Shown: in pieces, positions 43,514-51,744 of the stretch
Layout: each line of letters opens with the position of its first letter
Numbering within the stretch: the first letter of the stretch is position 1
Notes under the pieces: generated by a model
The model's database searches: none
Told to the model about the DNA's origin: nothing
The model's input: only the letters and a program-made list of their open reading frames with translations
Position numbers and translations under genes: made by a program
Origin: Piscinibacter sp943370595
Lineage (GTDB): Bacteria; Pseudomonadota; Gammaproteobacteria; Burkholderiales; Burkholderiaceae_C
DNA length: 64,000 nucleotides
Assembly: GCA_943370595.1 (NCBI GenBank)
Contig: CALRRO020000008.1
Span: 124,001 to 188,000, forward strand
Reading direction: 5' to 3'

Positions 43514-44137
43514 TCAGAAGCGCACGCCGGCCTGCCTGAGGAGTTGCGCCGTCTCGAAGAGAGGCAAACCCATGATACCGGAGTAGCTTCCGTCGATGCG
43601 GCTGATCCAGGCGGCGATGGCACTCTGGATCGCGTAGGCGCCGGCCTTGCCGAAGGGCTCGCCGCTGGCCACGTAGCGCTCGATCTCGCGCGGCGGGATC
43701 GGCGCCACGTGGACGCGGGAGACGTTCACTGCCAGCCACTCGCGCCGGCCCGAGGCCACAGCCACCGCCGTGATCACGCGGTGCGTGCGGCCGGACAGCG
43801 CCTTCAGCGTCTGCACAGCATGCGCCGCATCGCGCGGCTTGCCGAGGATCTGCCGGCCCAGCGCCACCGTGGTGTCCGAGCAGAGGATGGGTGCGGCCTC
43901 GCGCTTCGTGGCCACGAGCCGCGCACGCGCTGCCTGCAGCTTGGCGCGCGTCACGCGCTCGCAGTAGTCGGCCGGCAGTTCGCCAGCGCGCTCGGCCTCC
44001 AGCGCCTCGGCGTCCTCATCAGGCTGCGGCAGCAGCAGTTCGTGCCGAACGCCGATCTGACCGAGCAGCTGGGCCCGGCGCGGGCTCTGCGAGGCCAGGT
44101 AGATCCAGTCGCCGATCGTGCTGTCCATGATGCTCAT
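43514..44137 (-). CDS. maf: Maf/YhdE nucleotide pyrophosphatase
   Basis: This 207-residue protein has the Maf fold: LASQSPRRAQLLGQIG at the N-terminus, LCSDTTVALG with the catalytic Asp in the middle, and GEPFGKAGAYAIQ with DGSYSGIMGLPL at the end. This pattern fits the YhdE branch, which hydrolyses dTTP, UTP and modified nucleotides. The start overlaps the rlmH stop (ATGA), and rng follows after 31 bases. Confidence 0.94.
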   Translation of the reverse strand: MSIMDSTIGDWIYLASQSPRRAQLLGQIGVRHELLLPQPDEDAEALEAERAGELPADYCERVTRAKLQAARARLVATKREAAPILCSDTTVALGRQILGKPRDAAHAVQTLKALSGRTHRVITAVAVASGRREWLAVNVSRVHVAPIPPREIERYVASGEPFGKAGAYAIQSAIAAWISRIDGSYSGIMGLPLFETAQLLRQAGVRF

Positions 44138-44601
44138 TCCCGGTGGTAGGGATGGCTCACCATCACCGTCCAGGCGCGGTACAGCGCCTCGGCCAGCAGC
44201 ACGCGCACGAAGGCATGCGGCAGGGTGAGGTCGGACAGGCGCAGCGTCTCGTCGGCCGTCGCCTTCAGTTCCGGATGCAGGCCGTCGGGGCCGCCGATGA
44301 AGATCACCGCATCCCGCCCGTCACGCTGCCAGACCTGCAGGCGCTGCGACAGCTGCAGGGTCGTCACCCGATCGCCGCGTTCGTCGAGCACGATGCGCCG
44401 CGCGCCCTTCGGCGCCGCGACCTCGAGCCGTGCGGCCTCGGCAGCCATCAGCTGCTCGGCCGTCTTCGAGCCGCGCGGCTCGGCCTTCACCGCCTTCAGC
44501 TCCAGCCGCATCTCGGGCGGGAAGCGCTTGGCGAAGTCCTCGTACGCGGTATCGGCCCAGCCGGGCTGGCGCTGGCCGACGGCGGCAAGCACCAGCTTCA
44601 T
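44134..44601 (-). CDS. rlmH: 23S rRNA pseudouridine-1915 N3-methyltransferase RlmH
   Basis: This 155-residue SPOUT methyltransferase begins MKLVLAAVGQRQPGWADTAY. It has the SAM-binding knot segments FIGGPDGLHPEL and LTLPHAFVRVLLAEALYRAW, and ends SHPYHRE, as in RlmH. It methylates pseudouridine 1915 of 23S rRNA in assembled ribosomes. It lies next to rsfS, another ribosome-binding factor, and overlaps maf. Confidence 0.97.
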   Translation of the reverse strand: MKLVLAAVGQRQPGWADTAYEDFAKRFPPEMRLELKAVKAEPRGSKTAEQLMAAEAARLEVAAPKGARRIVLDERGDRVTTLQLSQRLQVWQRDGRDAVIFIGGPDGLHPELKATADETLRLSDLTLPHAFVRVLLAEALYRAWTVMVSHPYHRE

Positions 44602-44611
44602 CGGCGCGGCG

Positions 44612-45262
44612 TCACGCCTTGCTGGCGCGCTTGGCGGGAGCCTTCTTCGCCGGTGCCTTCCTGGCGGCCGGTGCGGCCTGACGCGGCGCCGGCTTCTTCG
44701 CGGCGGGCGCCTTGCGGGCCGGCGCGGCCTTCTTCGCGGCCGGCGCCTTCTTCGCGGACGCGGATTTCCTCGCCGGGGGAGCAGCCTTCTTCGCCGGTGC
44801 GGCCTTCTTCGCCGGCGCCGCCGGCTTGGCAGCCGCCGTCTTTGCAGTCGACTTCTTCGCAGCGGTCTTCTTTGCCGGGGTTTCGTCTTCGGAGGCCTTG
44901 ACCAGCCTCACCGGTGTGGAGTCGACCTTCAGCTTGACCAGCTTGCCGCCCCAGATCTCCTCGAGGCGGTAGTACTCGCGGATGGCCGGCTGCATCACAT
45001 GCACGACGGCGCTGCCGCAGTCGACGATGATCCATTCGCCGTTGTCCTCGCCCTCGGTGCGCGGCAGCGGGAAGCCCTTGGTCTTGACCGCGTCGCGCAC
45101 GCTGGCGGCCAGCGCCTTGGTCTGCCGGTTGCTCGTGCCCGAGGCGACGATGACGCGCTCGAACAGTGGCGAGAGGTGCTCGGTATTGAAGACGACGATG
45201 TTCTGTGCCTTCACGTCTTCGAGACCGTCGACGATGGCGCGTTGCAGCTTGCGGATGTCCAG
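44612..45262 (-). CDS. rsfS: Ribosomal silencing factor RsfS with Ala/Lys/Pro-rich tail and CTG start
   Basis: The core (about residues 1-120) is RsfS, which blocks subunit joining by binding uL14: LDIRKLQRAIVDGLEDVKAQ, IVASGTSNRQTKALA, WIIVDCGSAVVHVM and YRLEEIWG. No ATG, GTG or close start precedes it. A CTG at 45262 sits exactly where other RsfS proteins have Met, with GGAG six bases upstream, so CTG initiation is proposed; an in-frame TTG at 45292 would overlap nadD. The last 90 residues (44615-44885) are made of Ala, Lys, Pro and Arg repeats such as APAKKA, like histone H1-type tails. Such a tail is absent from standard RsfS of about 105-120 residues. Confidence 0.88.
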   Translation of the reverse strand: MDIRKLQRAIVDGLEDVKAQNIVVFNTEHLSPLFERVIVASGTSNRQTKALAASVRDAVKTKGFPLPRTEGEDNGEWIIVDCGSAVVHVMQPAIREYYRLEEIWGGKLVKLKVDSTPVRLVKASEDETPAKKTAAKKSTAKTAAAKPAAPAKKAAPAKKAAPPARKSASAKKAPAAKKAAPARKAPAAKKPAPRQAAPAARKAPAKKAPAKRASKA

Positions 45263-45275
45263 GGTGGGCTCCAGT

Positions 45276-45878
45276 TCAGCCCCGAGGGGCAAGGTAAAGG
45301 TGGTTCGCTTCAATATATCGCGCGACGCTGACGGGCACCAGCGAGGTGATGTCCTGCCCGGCAGCGACGCGCGCGCGGATGTCGGTGGAGGCGATGTCCA
45401 GCATCGCCAGCGGCACGGCGCGGTGCGCGACGGCCTTGACGTCGGCATGCGGCTCGACCGCCACGCCCGGGCGGTTGGCCACCGCCAGCGTGACGCGGCC
45501 GAGCAGCTCGCGCCAGTCGCGCCAGGTGTGCAGGCCGGCGTACTGGTCCTGGCCGATGACCAGGAACCACTCGGCGCCGGGCTGCGCGGCCTGCAGTTCG
45601 CGCACCGTGTCGAGCGTGAAGCTGGGGCCGCGGCGCAGCACCTCGCAGCGCTCGAGCACGAAGCGCGACTCGTCACCCATCGCCAGGCGCACCATGGCCT
45701 CGCGATGCACGGCCGGGGTGACGACACGCTCTTTCTGCCACGGCTGGCCGGCGGGGATCCAGCGCAGCTCGTCGAGCGCCAGCTCCTGCAGTGCCAAAGT
45801 GGCCAACGCCACGTGGGCGTTGTGCGGCGGGTCGAAGGTGCCGCCGAACAGCCCAACGCGGCGAGGTGACGTGGTCAA
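45276..45878 (-). CDS. nadD: Nicotinate-nucleotide adenylyltransferase NadD
   Basis: This 200-residue enzyme converts nicotinate mononucleotide and ATP to deamido-NAD. The motif LFGGTFDPPHNAHVALA and the C-terminal ASTDIRARV are diagnostic of the family. The frame has no ATG near its N-terminus. A TTG at 45878, overlapping the hemF stop, is the only suitable start. rsfS follows after 13 bases; the nadD-rsfS pair is conserved in bacteria. Confidence 0.95.
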   Translation of the reverse strand: MTTSPRRVGLFGGTFDPPHNAHVALATLALQELALDELRWIPAGQPWQKERVVTPAVHREAMVRLAMGDESRFVLERCEVLRRGPSFTLDTVRELQAAQPGAEWFLVIGQDQYAGLHTWRDWRELLGRVTLAVANRPGVAVEPHADVKAVAHRAVPLAMLDIASTDIRARVAAGQDITSLVPVSVARYIEANHLYLAPRG

Positions 45879-46801
45879 GCCGGGGTCCAGTCGGCCCAGT
45901 CGCGGGGTCGCAGGAAGTCGCTGTACAGCTTCGCTTCCGGCGTGCCCGCTTCCGGATGCCAGTCATAGCGCCACTTCACGATCGGCGGCATCGACATCAG
46001 GATGCTCTCGGTGCGCCCGCCCGATTGCAGGCCGAACAACGTGCCGCGGTCGAACACCAGGTTGAACTCGACATAGCGGCCGCGCCGGTAGGCCTGGAAA
46101 TCGCGCTCGCGTTCGCCATAGGGCATGTCGCGGCGGCGGCGCACGATCGGCAGGTAGGCATCGAGGAAGGCGTCGCCCACCGCCTGCACCATGCCCAGGC
46201 TGCGATCGAAGCCGAGCTCGGAGAAGTCGTCGAAGAACACCCCGCCGATGCCGCGCGGCTCGTTGCGGTGCTTGAGGAAGAAGTACTCGTCGCACCAGGT
46301 CTTGAAGCGCGGGAACTTGTCGTCGCCGAAGGGCGCCAGCGCCTGCTGGTTGACGCGGTGGAAATGCGCTGCGTCTTCCTCGAAGCCGTAGTAGGGCGTC
46401 AGGTCCATGCCGCCGCCGAACCAGGCCACCGGCTCGCGGCCCTCGGGCATCGCGGCGAACATGCGCACGTTCATGTGCACCGTCGGCACGTAGGGGTTGC
46501 GCGGGTGGAACACCAGCGAGACGCCCAGCGCCTCGAAGGGCGCGCCGGCCAGTTCGGGCCGGTGTGCCGTGGCCGAGGGTGGCATCGCCTTGCCCTTCAC
46601 ATGGCTGAAGTTGCAGCCGCCACGCTCGAGCAGGTTCCCTTCTTCGACCAGCTGAGACAGGCCATCACCCTCCAGCCGGCCGCCCGGTTCGCGCTGCCAG
46701 CCGTCGCGCACAAAGGTCTTGCCGTCCTCGGCCTGCAGGGTGCTGACGATGCGGTCCTGCAGGCCGAGCAGGTAGCTGCGAACGCGGGCGATGTCGGTCA
46801 T
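45875..46801 (-). CDS. hemF: Oxygen-dependent coproporphyrinogen III oxidase HemF
   Basis: This 308-residue enzyme catalyses the aerobic decarboxylation of coproporphyrinogen III in haem synthesis. It shows GGGMDLTPYYGFEEDAAHFH, CDEYFFLKHRNEPRGIGG, VEFNLVFDRGTLFGLQSGGR and ESILMSMPP of the HemF family. The start overlaps the acyltransferase stop (ATGA) and the stop overlaps the nadD start, so translation is coupled across the block. Confidence 0.97.
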   Translation of the reverse strand: MTDIARVRSYLLGLQDRIVSTLQAEDGKTFVRDGWQREPGGRLEGDGLSQLVEEGNLLERGGCNFSHVKGKAMPPSATAHRPELAGAPFEALGVSLVFHPRNPYVPTVHMNVRMFAAMPEGREPVAWFGGGMDLTPYYGFEEDAAHFHRVNQQALAPFGDDKFPRFKTWCDEYFFLKHRNEPRGIGGVFFDDFSELGFDRSLGMVQAVGDAFLDAYLPIVRRRRDMPYGERERDFQAYRRGRYVEFNLVFDRGTLFGLQSGGRTESILMSMPPIVKWRYDWHPEAGTPEAKLYSDFLRPRDWADWTPA

Positions 46802-47391
46802 GGCTTGAGTCGGATCGGTGCAGCAAGCTGCGGGTGGCGGCCGGTGCAGGCATCGAAGCCCTGCGCAATGGCCGCCATGTCGGCAACAGCGTCGCCGCTG
46901 AGTTGCAGGAAGCGCCGGAAGCCGACTTCACGGCGCGCGTAGTCGAAGAACACCAGGCCCAGCGGCACCTGCGCCGCGAGGGTGACATGGTAGAAGCCGC
47001 TGCGCCAGCCCTCGACATAGCCGCGCGTGCCCTCGGGGGCCAGTGCGAGCCAGAGGAAGCGGCCGTCAGCGCGCGCCTTCTGCAGCGCCTGCGCCATCTC
47101 GCCGACGATGCCGCGGGCGTTGCGCCGGTCCACCGGCACGCCGCCGATCCAGCGCATCCAGCGCCCGAGCAGCGGCACGCGGAACAGGCTGTCCTTGCCC
47201 CAGAAGGTCACCGGGATGCCGATGCCCCACTTGGCCAGGATGCCGACCACGAAGTCCCAGTTCGAGGTGTGCGGGTAGGCGATGGCCACACCCTGCGCTG
47301 CCGGCAGGCCGTCGAAGCGGATGCGCCAGCCGGCCAGGCGCAGCAGGGCCCGCGCGAGAGGACTGCCGCGCAGTTGCACCGGACGCTGCAT
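46798..47391 (-). CDS. Lysophospholipid acyltransferase family protein
   Basis: From ATG 47391 this gives 197 residues; an in-frame GTG at 47412, four bases after the purD stop, would add seven and is possible. The PlsC-type HX4D motif appears as YPHTSNWDFVVG, and the second motif is APEGTRGYVEGW. It likely acylates lysophosphatidate or a related lipid at the inner membrane. It lies between purD and hemF in an otherwise metabolic operon. Confidence 0.88.
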   Translation of the reverse strand: MQRPVQLRGSPLARALLRLAGWRIRFDGLPAAQGVAIAYPHTSNWDFVVGILAKWGIGIPVTFWGKDSLFRVPLLGRWMRWIGGVPVDRRNARGIVGEMAQALQKARADGRFLWLALAPEGTRGYVEGWRSGFYHVTLAAQVPLGLVFFDYARREVGFRRFLQLSGDAVADMAAIAQGFDACTGRHPQLAAPIRLKP

Positions 47392-47416
47392 CAGCTCGAC
47401 CGGCGCCGCCACGGCC

Positions 47417-48697
47417 TCAGCGCTTGATGGCGCGAAAGCCGATGTCACTGCGGTACTGCGCACCGTCGAACTGGATCGGACGCAGGGCCTCGTAGGCACG
47501 GGTCTGCGCCTGCTTGACCGAGTCGCCCAGCGCGGTCACGCACAGCACGCGCCCGCCGGAGACGACGAGGTGGCCGTCCTGCAGCACCGTGCCGGCGTGG
47601 AAGACCATCGCGTCGTCCGCCTCGGCGGGGATGTCGGTGATGGCGTCGCCCTTGCGCGGCGTCAGCGGGTAGCCGTGCGCGGCCATCACCACGCCAAGCG
47701 CGACGCGGCGGTCCCAGTCGAGCTCGACCTTGTCGAGCGTGCCGTCGGTGGCATGCATCAGCACGTCGAACAGGTCGCTCTTGAGCCGCATCATGATCGG
47801 CTGGGTTTCCGGGTCGCCCATGCGGCAGTTGAATTCCACCGTGCGCGGCTGGCCCTGCGCGTCGATCATCAGGCCGGCGTAGAGGAAGCCGGTGAAGGGC
47901 ATGCCGTCGGCGGCCATGCCGGCCAGCGTCGGCAGGATGATCTCGTGCATCACCCGCGCATGCACGTTCGGCGTGACCACCGGCGCCGGCGAGTAGGCGC
48001 CCATGCCGCCGGTGTTCGGCCCCTGGTCGTGGTCGTGCAGGCGCTTGTGGTCCTGGCTGGTGGCCAGCGGCACGACGTTCTTGCCGTCGGCCAGCACGAT
48101 GAAGCTGGCCTCCTCGCCCTCGAGGAAGTCCTCGATCACCACGCGCGCGCCGCCCTGGTTGTGGGTGACGCCGAGCTTGTTGTCCAGCAACATCCAGTCG
48201 ATCGCCTGGTGCGCCTCGTCGAGCGTCATGGCGACAACCACGCCCTTCCCTGCCGCCAGCCCGTCGGCCTTGATGACGATCGGCGCGCCGCGCCCGTCCA
48301 CGTAGGCATGCGCCGCAGCCGCGTCGGTGAAGGTTTCGTAGGCCGCGGTCGGGATGCCGTGCCGCTTCATGAACGCCTTGGCGAAGGCCTTGGAGCTCTC
48401 CAGCTGCGCCGCCGCCTTCGTCGGCCCGAAGACGCGCAGGCCGCGCGCGCGGAAGGTGTCGACGATGCCGCCGGCCAGCGGCGCCTCGGGGCCGACCACC
48501 GTCAGCACGATCTTCTCGGCGACGGCGAAATCAGCCAGCGCGTCGTGGTCGGTGATCGCCACGTTCTGCAGCCGCTTGTCCAGCCCGGTGCCGCCGTTGC
48601 CCGGCGCGACGTAGACCGTCTGCATCCTGGGCGACTGCACCAGCTTCCAGGCCAGTGCGTGTTCTCGGCCACCGCTGCCGACGACGAGAACCTTCAT
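47417..48697 (-). CDS. purD: Phosphoribosylamine-glycine ligase PurD
   Basis: This 426-residue ATP-grasp enzyme makes glycinamide ribonucleotide in purine synthesis. It begins MKVLVVGSGGREHALAWKL and has IVIKADGLAAGKGVVVAMT and QDHKRLHDHDQGPNTGGMGA, followed by the metal-binding FNCRMGDPETQ. The start overlaps the yebC stop (ATGA). Confidence 0.97.
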   Translation of the reverse strand: MKVLVVGSGGREHALAWKLVQSPRMQTVYVAPGNGGTGLDKRLQNVAITDHDALADFAVAEKIVLTVVGPEAPLAGGIVDTFRARGLRVFGPTKAAAQLESSKAFAKAFMKRHGIPTAAYETFTDAAAAHAYVDGRGAPIVIKADGLAAGKGVVVAMTLDEAHQAIDWMLLDNKLGVTHNQGGARVVIEDFLEGEEASFIVLADGKNVVPLATSQDHKRLHDHDQGPNTGGMGAYSPAPVVTPNVHARVMHEIILPTLAGMAADGMPFTGFLYAGLMIDAQGQPRTVEFNCRMGDPETQPIMMRLKSDLFDVLMHATDGTLDKVELDWDRRVALGVVMAAHGYPLTPRKGDAITDIPAEADDAMVFHAGTVLQDGHLVVSGGRVLCVTALGDSVKQAQTRAYEALRPIQFDGAQYRSDIGFRAIKR

Positions 48698-49419
48698 GCT
48701 TCGATCTCGGCGTTGTGGAACACGTCCTGCACGTCGTCGAGGTCCTCGATGACGTCGAGCAGCTTCTGCATGCGCTGCGCGTCTTCACCGGCCAGCGCGA
48801 TGCTGTTCTCGGCGCGCATCGTCACCTCGGCGATCTCGGGCTTCAGCCCGGCGGCTTCGAGCGCCGCCTTGACCGCCTCGAAGTCGGGCGGTGCGCACAG
48901 CACCTCGATGGAACCGTCTTCCCCGCTCACCACGTCCTCGGCGCCGGCCTCGAGCGCGAGCTCCATCACCTTGTCTTCGCTGGTGCCCGGCGCGAACACG
49001 AACTGGCCGCAGTGCTTGAACTGGAAGGCCACCGAGCCTTCGGTGCCGAGGTTGCCGCCGTACTTGCTGAAGGCATGGCGGACCTCGGCGACGGTGCGCA
49101 CGCGGTTGTCGGTCATGCAGTCGACGATGATCGCCGCGCCGCCGATGCCGTAGCCCTCGTAGCGGATCTCCTCGTAGCTGACGCCCTCGAGGTTGCCGGT
49201 GGCCTTGTCGATGTTCTTCTTGATCGTGTCGGCCGGCATGTTGGCGGCCTTGGCCTTGTCCACCGCCAGGCGCAGGCGCGGGTTCATGGCCATGTCGCCG
49301 CCGCCCTGGCGGGCCGCGACCATGATTTCACGGATGATGCGTGTCCAGACCTTGCCGCGTTTCTCGTCCTGGCGGCCCTTGCGATGCTGGATGTTGGCCC
49401 ATTTGGAGTGTCCGGCCAT
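48694..49419 (-). CDS. yebC: YebC/PmpR family DNA-binding protein
   Basis: This 241-residue protein begins MAGHSKWANIQHRKGRQDEK, the hallmark of the family, and has the conserved RYEGYGIGGAAIIVDCMTDN and FSKYGGNLGTEGSVAFQF. Family members act as transcription regulators or as translation factors that help ribosomes at polyproline stretches. It is the first gene of the yebC-purD-hemF-nadD block and is divergent from the SARP-type regulator gene. Confidence 0.96.
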   Translation of the reverse strand: MAGHSKWANIQHRKGRQDEKRGKVWTRIIREIMVAARQGGGDMAMNPRLRLAVDKAKAANMPADTIKKNIDKATGNLEGVSYEEIRYEGYGIGGAAIIVDCMTDNRVRTVAEVRHAFSKYGGNLGTEGSVAFQFKHCGQFVFAPGTSEDKVMELALEAGAEDVVSGEDGSIEVLCAPPDFEAVKAALEAAGLKPEIAEVTMRAENSIALAGEDAQRMQKLLDVIEDLDDVQDVFHNAEIEA

Positions 49420-49494
49420 GGTGTCTCGATCGTGCGGCGAAAAACGCGCATTGTACGGGGCTACCCCTCGATCGAGCCCCCTACCAGAGCTGCG

Positions 49495-49523
49495 TTGACA
49501 CCCTGGTGAGCCGTTTCCATACT
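49495..49523 (+). promoter_or_regulatory. Sigma-70-type promoter for the SARP-type regulator
   Basis: TTGACA (49495-49500) is a perfect -35 hexamer, followed by 17 bases and CATACT (49518-49523), four of six matches to -10. Transcription would start near 49530, about two bases before ATG 49532, implying a leaderless mRNA. A perfect palindrome CTCGATCGAG (49467-49476) and a GGGGCT/AGCCCC inverted repeat (49457-49480) lie upstream and may be operator sites. Confidence 0.55.
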
Positions 49524-49531
49524 GCGGCGCC

Positions 49532-51649
49532 ATGCCGTCGCCCCGCCCCGTCTCAGCGCCGGACCTGACCGAACAGGAGCTTGCTGCGACCTCGCTCGGA
49601 CTGATCGCCCAGCCGGCGCTGTGGAGCTCGCTGCGGCTGCCGACGGCGGCGGCGCGCGCCGGCGCACACGAAGCGCCCTGGACCACCTACTGGTCGGTGA
49701 GACTGGACGCTTCGCTGGACGTGCTCGATGCGCGCGCCCTGCTGGCAGCCGCGCTGTCCGCCTTCGCCGAGCGCGGCGACCGCACCGGCGAGCTGCTCGC
49801 AACAGCCGCGATCATCGAGGGCTTCTACGTCGACGAAGGCCCGCTCGACGCGCTGGACTGCTGGATCGCCTCACTCTGCGAGCGGCTGCCGGCCTCTGAC
49901 CGCTGGCCGTCGATCGAACTCGAGGCGCGCGTGATGGCCTGCGGTGTCGGCATCCTGTTGCGCAGCCCGGCCCACCCGCTGCTGGCGCAATGGGCGGAGC
50001 GCGGCGCGGCGCTCGTTCGCCAGATCCGGCCCGGCGCCGGGCGGCTCAAGCTGGCCACCTTCCTGGCCCAGTACCACCTGTGGCGCGGCGAGCTGGGCCG
50101 CACGGCGTTGATCGTCGATGCGCTGCCGGGCCTGGACATGGCCGGGCTGCTGCCCGGCGAGATGCTGGTGTGGCTGGAGACCGTGGCCAACCACGCACGC
50201 TTTGCCGCGCAGTACGAGCGCGGCCGTGACGCCATCGCGCAGGCGCTGGAGATCGTCGAGCGCCACGGCCTGCGCCAGCACGCCTACGCACTGCACGCCC
50301 ATGGCGCATCGATCGCGCTGGCTGCGCACGACGCGCCGGCGGCGCAAGACCACCTCGACGCGATGCGGCCGGTGCTCGATGGCGGCCCGCAGGCCGACCA
50401 GACCCACTACTGGCACTTCCAGGCCGGCCTGGCGCTGCTGCGTGGAGAAACTGCACGTGCCGTCGAGCTCGCTCGGGCGGCGCAGGACAACTCGGCCGAG
50501 ATCGGCGGCCCCTACCGCAGCGCGGTCCACGCGATGAGCCTCGGCCAGGCGCTGCTGAGCGCCGGCGAGACGGCCGCTGCGCTGGAACGCCTGGACATCG
50601 CGTTGGCGCAGGCGCAGCGCATCGAGGCGGCCATGCTCGCCTTCACCGCCCGGCTGATGCGCGCCGCGGCGCTGTTGCGCCTGGGCCGTGACGTAGAGGC
50701 CGAGCAGGCCCTGCGCGACGCCTGGGGCGAAGGTGCGAAGCGCGACTTCCGCTCGACCTCGCTGTGGTGGCTGCCGGGCGTGGTCGGCGAGGTCGCACAG
50801 GCAGCGCTGGCCCGCGGCATCGAGACTGCCTACGTGCGCCGCTTCGTGCGTCGCCTGGCGCTGCCGGGCAGCGACCCGGCGCAGGCCGACTGGCCCTGGC
50901 CGCTGGTGCTGCGCGCCTTCGGCGAGTTCGAGGCGGTGCTCGACGACGCGCCGCTGGCGCGCGCCGGCGCGAAGACGGCGCAGCGCCCGCTGGACCTGCT
51001 GCGCGTGCTGCTGGCGCAGGGTCCGACACCCCTGCCGGTGGCCACCGCGATGCAGTGGCTGTGGCCCGACGCCGACGCCGCCGCGCAGCGCAAGAGCTTC
51101 GACGTCGCGCTGCTGCGCCTGCGCCGCATGCTCGGGCCGACGCCCTTCGTGCGCCTCGAAGGCGGGCGGCTGTGGCTCGATGCGCAGTGGGTCTGGAGCG
51201 ACGTGTCCGCGCTGCAGGCGCTGATGCACCGCATCGGCTCCGGCCACGGCGCGACGCTCGCCCAGCTGACGGACTGGTCGCGCCAGCTGCTCGACCTGCT
51301 GCGCGGCCCCTTCCTGGCCGGCGAGGATGCCGACTGGGTGCTGGCCGCCCGCGAGCGCTACCGGCAGCGCTTCGTGCTCGGGGTCGCGCAGCTCGCGGGT
51401 CTGCTCGAGCCGCTGGACGCCGACGCGGCGATCCGGCTGTACGCCCGCGCGCTGGACGTCGAGCCGCTGGCCGAGTCGCTGTCGCGCCGGCTGATGAAGC
51501 TGCATGCCGAGCGCGGCGACCGCGCGGAGGCGCTGCGCGTCTGGCGGGCCTGCTGCACGATGCTGTCGCTGGCCGAAGGCCTGGCGCCGTCGCGCGAGAC
51601 GCGCGCGCTGGCGGTTCAACTGGGCCTGGTGGCCTCGACCGCTGGCTGA
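49532..51649 (+). CDS. Large transcriptional regulator with C-terminal SARP/BTAD module
   Basis: This 705-residue protein has a long helical N-terminal region (about residues 1-450) with TPR-like repeats. From about residue 458 comes an OmpR-type winged helix: LRAFGEFEAVLDD, then RPLDLLRVLLAQGP, MQWLWPDADAAAQRKSFDVA and LRLRRMLGP. A helical bacterial transcriptional activation domain ends the protein (DAAIRLYARALDVEPLAESL, RAEALRVWRACCTML). SARP proteins have the same two domains at the N-terminus; here they are at the C-terminus behind a probable sensor region. No ATPase motif is seen. It probably activates the exported-protein genes downstream, two of which have matching repeats in front of them. 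Confidence 0.82.
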   Translation: MPSPRPVSAPDLTEQELAATSLGLIAQPALWSSLRLPTAAARAGAHEAPWTTYWSVRLDASLDVLDARALLAAALSAFAERGDRTGELLATAAIIEGFYVDEGPLDALDCWIASLCERLPASDRWPSIELEARVMACGVGILLRSPAHPLLAQWAERGAALVRQIRPGAGRLKLATFLAQYHLWRGELGRTALIVDALPGLDMAGLLPGEMLVWLETVANHARFAAQYERGRDAIAQALEIVERHGLRQHAYALHAHGASIALAAHDAPAAQDHLDAMRPVLDGGPQADQTHYWHFQAGLALLRGETARAVELARAAQDNSAEIGGPYRSAVHAMSLGQALLSAGETAAALERLDIALAQAQRIEAAMLAFTARLMRAAALLRLGRDVEAEQALRDAWGEGAKRDFRSTSLWWLPGVVGEVAQAALARGIETAYVRRFVRRLALPGSDPAQADWPWPLVLRAFGEFEAVLDDAPLARAGAKTAQRPLDLLRVLLAQGPTPLPVATAMQWLWPDADAAAQRKSFDVALLRLRRMLGPTPFVRLEGGRLWLDAQWVWSDVSALQALMHRIGSGHGATLAQLTDWSRQLLDLLRGPFLAGEDADWVLAARERYRQRFVLGVAQLAGLLEPLDADAAIRLYARALDVEPLAESLSRRLMKLHAERGDRAEALRVWRACCTMLSLAEGLAPSRETRALAVQLGLVASTAG

Positions 51650-51686
51650 TCCGTAGGGTATCGGTAAGACCCACCGGCGCAGGCTT
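51649..51686 (+). promoter_or_regulatory. Direct-repeat box upstream of 51745 gene
   Basis: ATCCGTAGG-GT-ATCGGTAAG forms two direct 9-mers with an 11-bp period, beginning at the last base of the regulator's stop codon. AGGCTT follows twelve bases after the second repeat. The same arrangement with the same spacing occurs at 52263-52300. SARP activators are known to bind direct repeats with 11-bp period upstream of the -10 region, so these are candidate sites for the regulator encoded immediately upstream. Confidence 0.6.
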
Positions 51687-51744
51687 GGATGTCGTCGCGC
51701 CGAAGGCGCGACACCGATCGTTCGTCCGCCTGAAAGGAATCACC

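Noticed and set aside
44615..44885. Ala/Lys/Pro tail of rsfS as a separate H1-like gene
   Set aside because: There is no start codon or ribosome binding site at its beginning, and it continues the RsfS frame directly.
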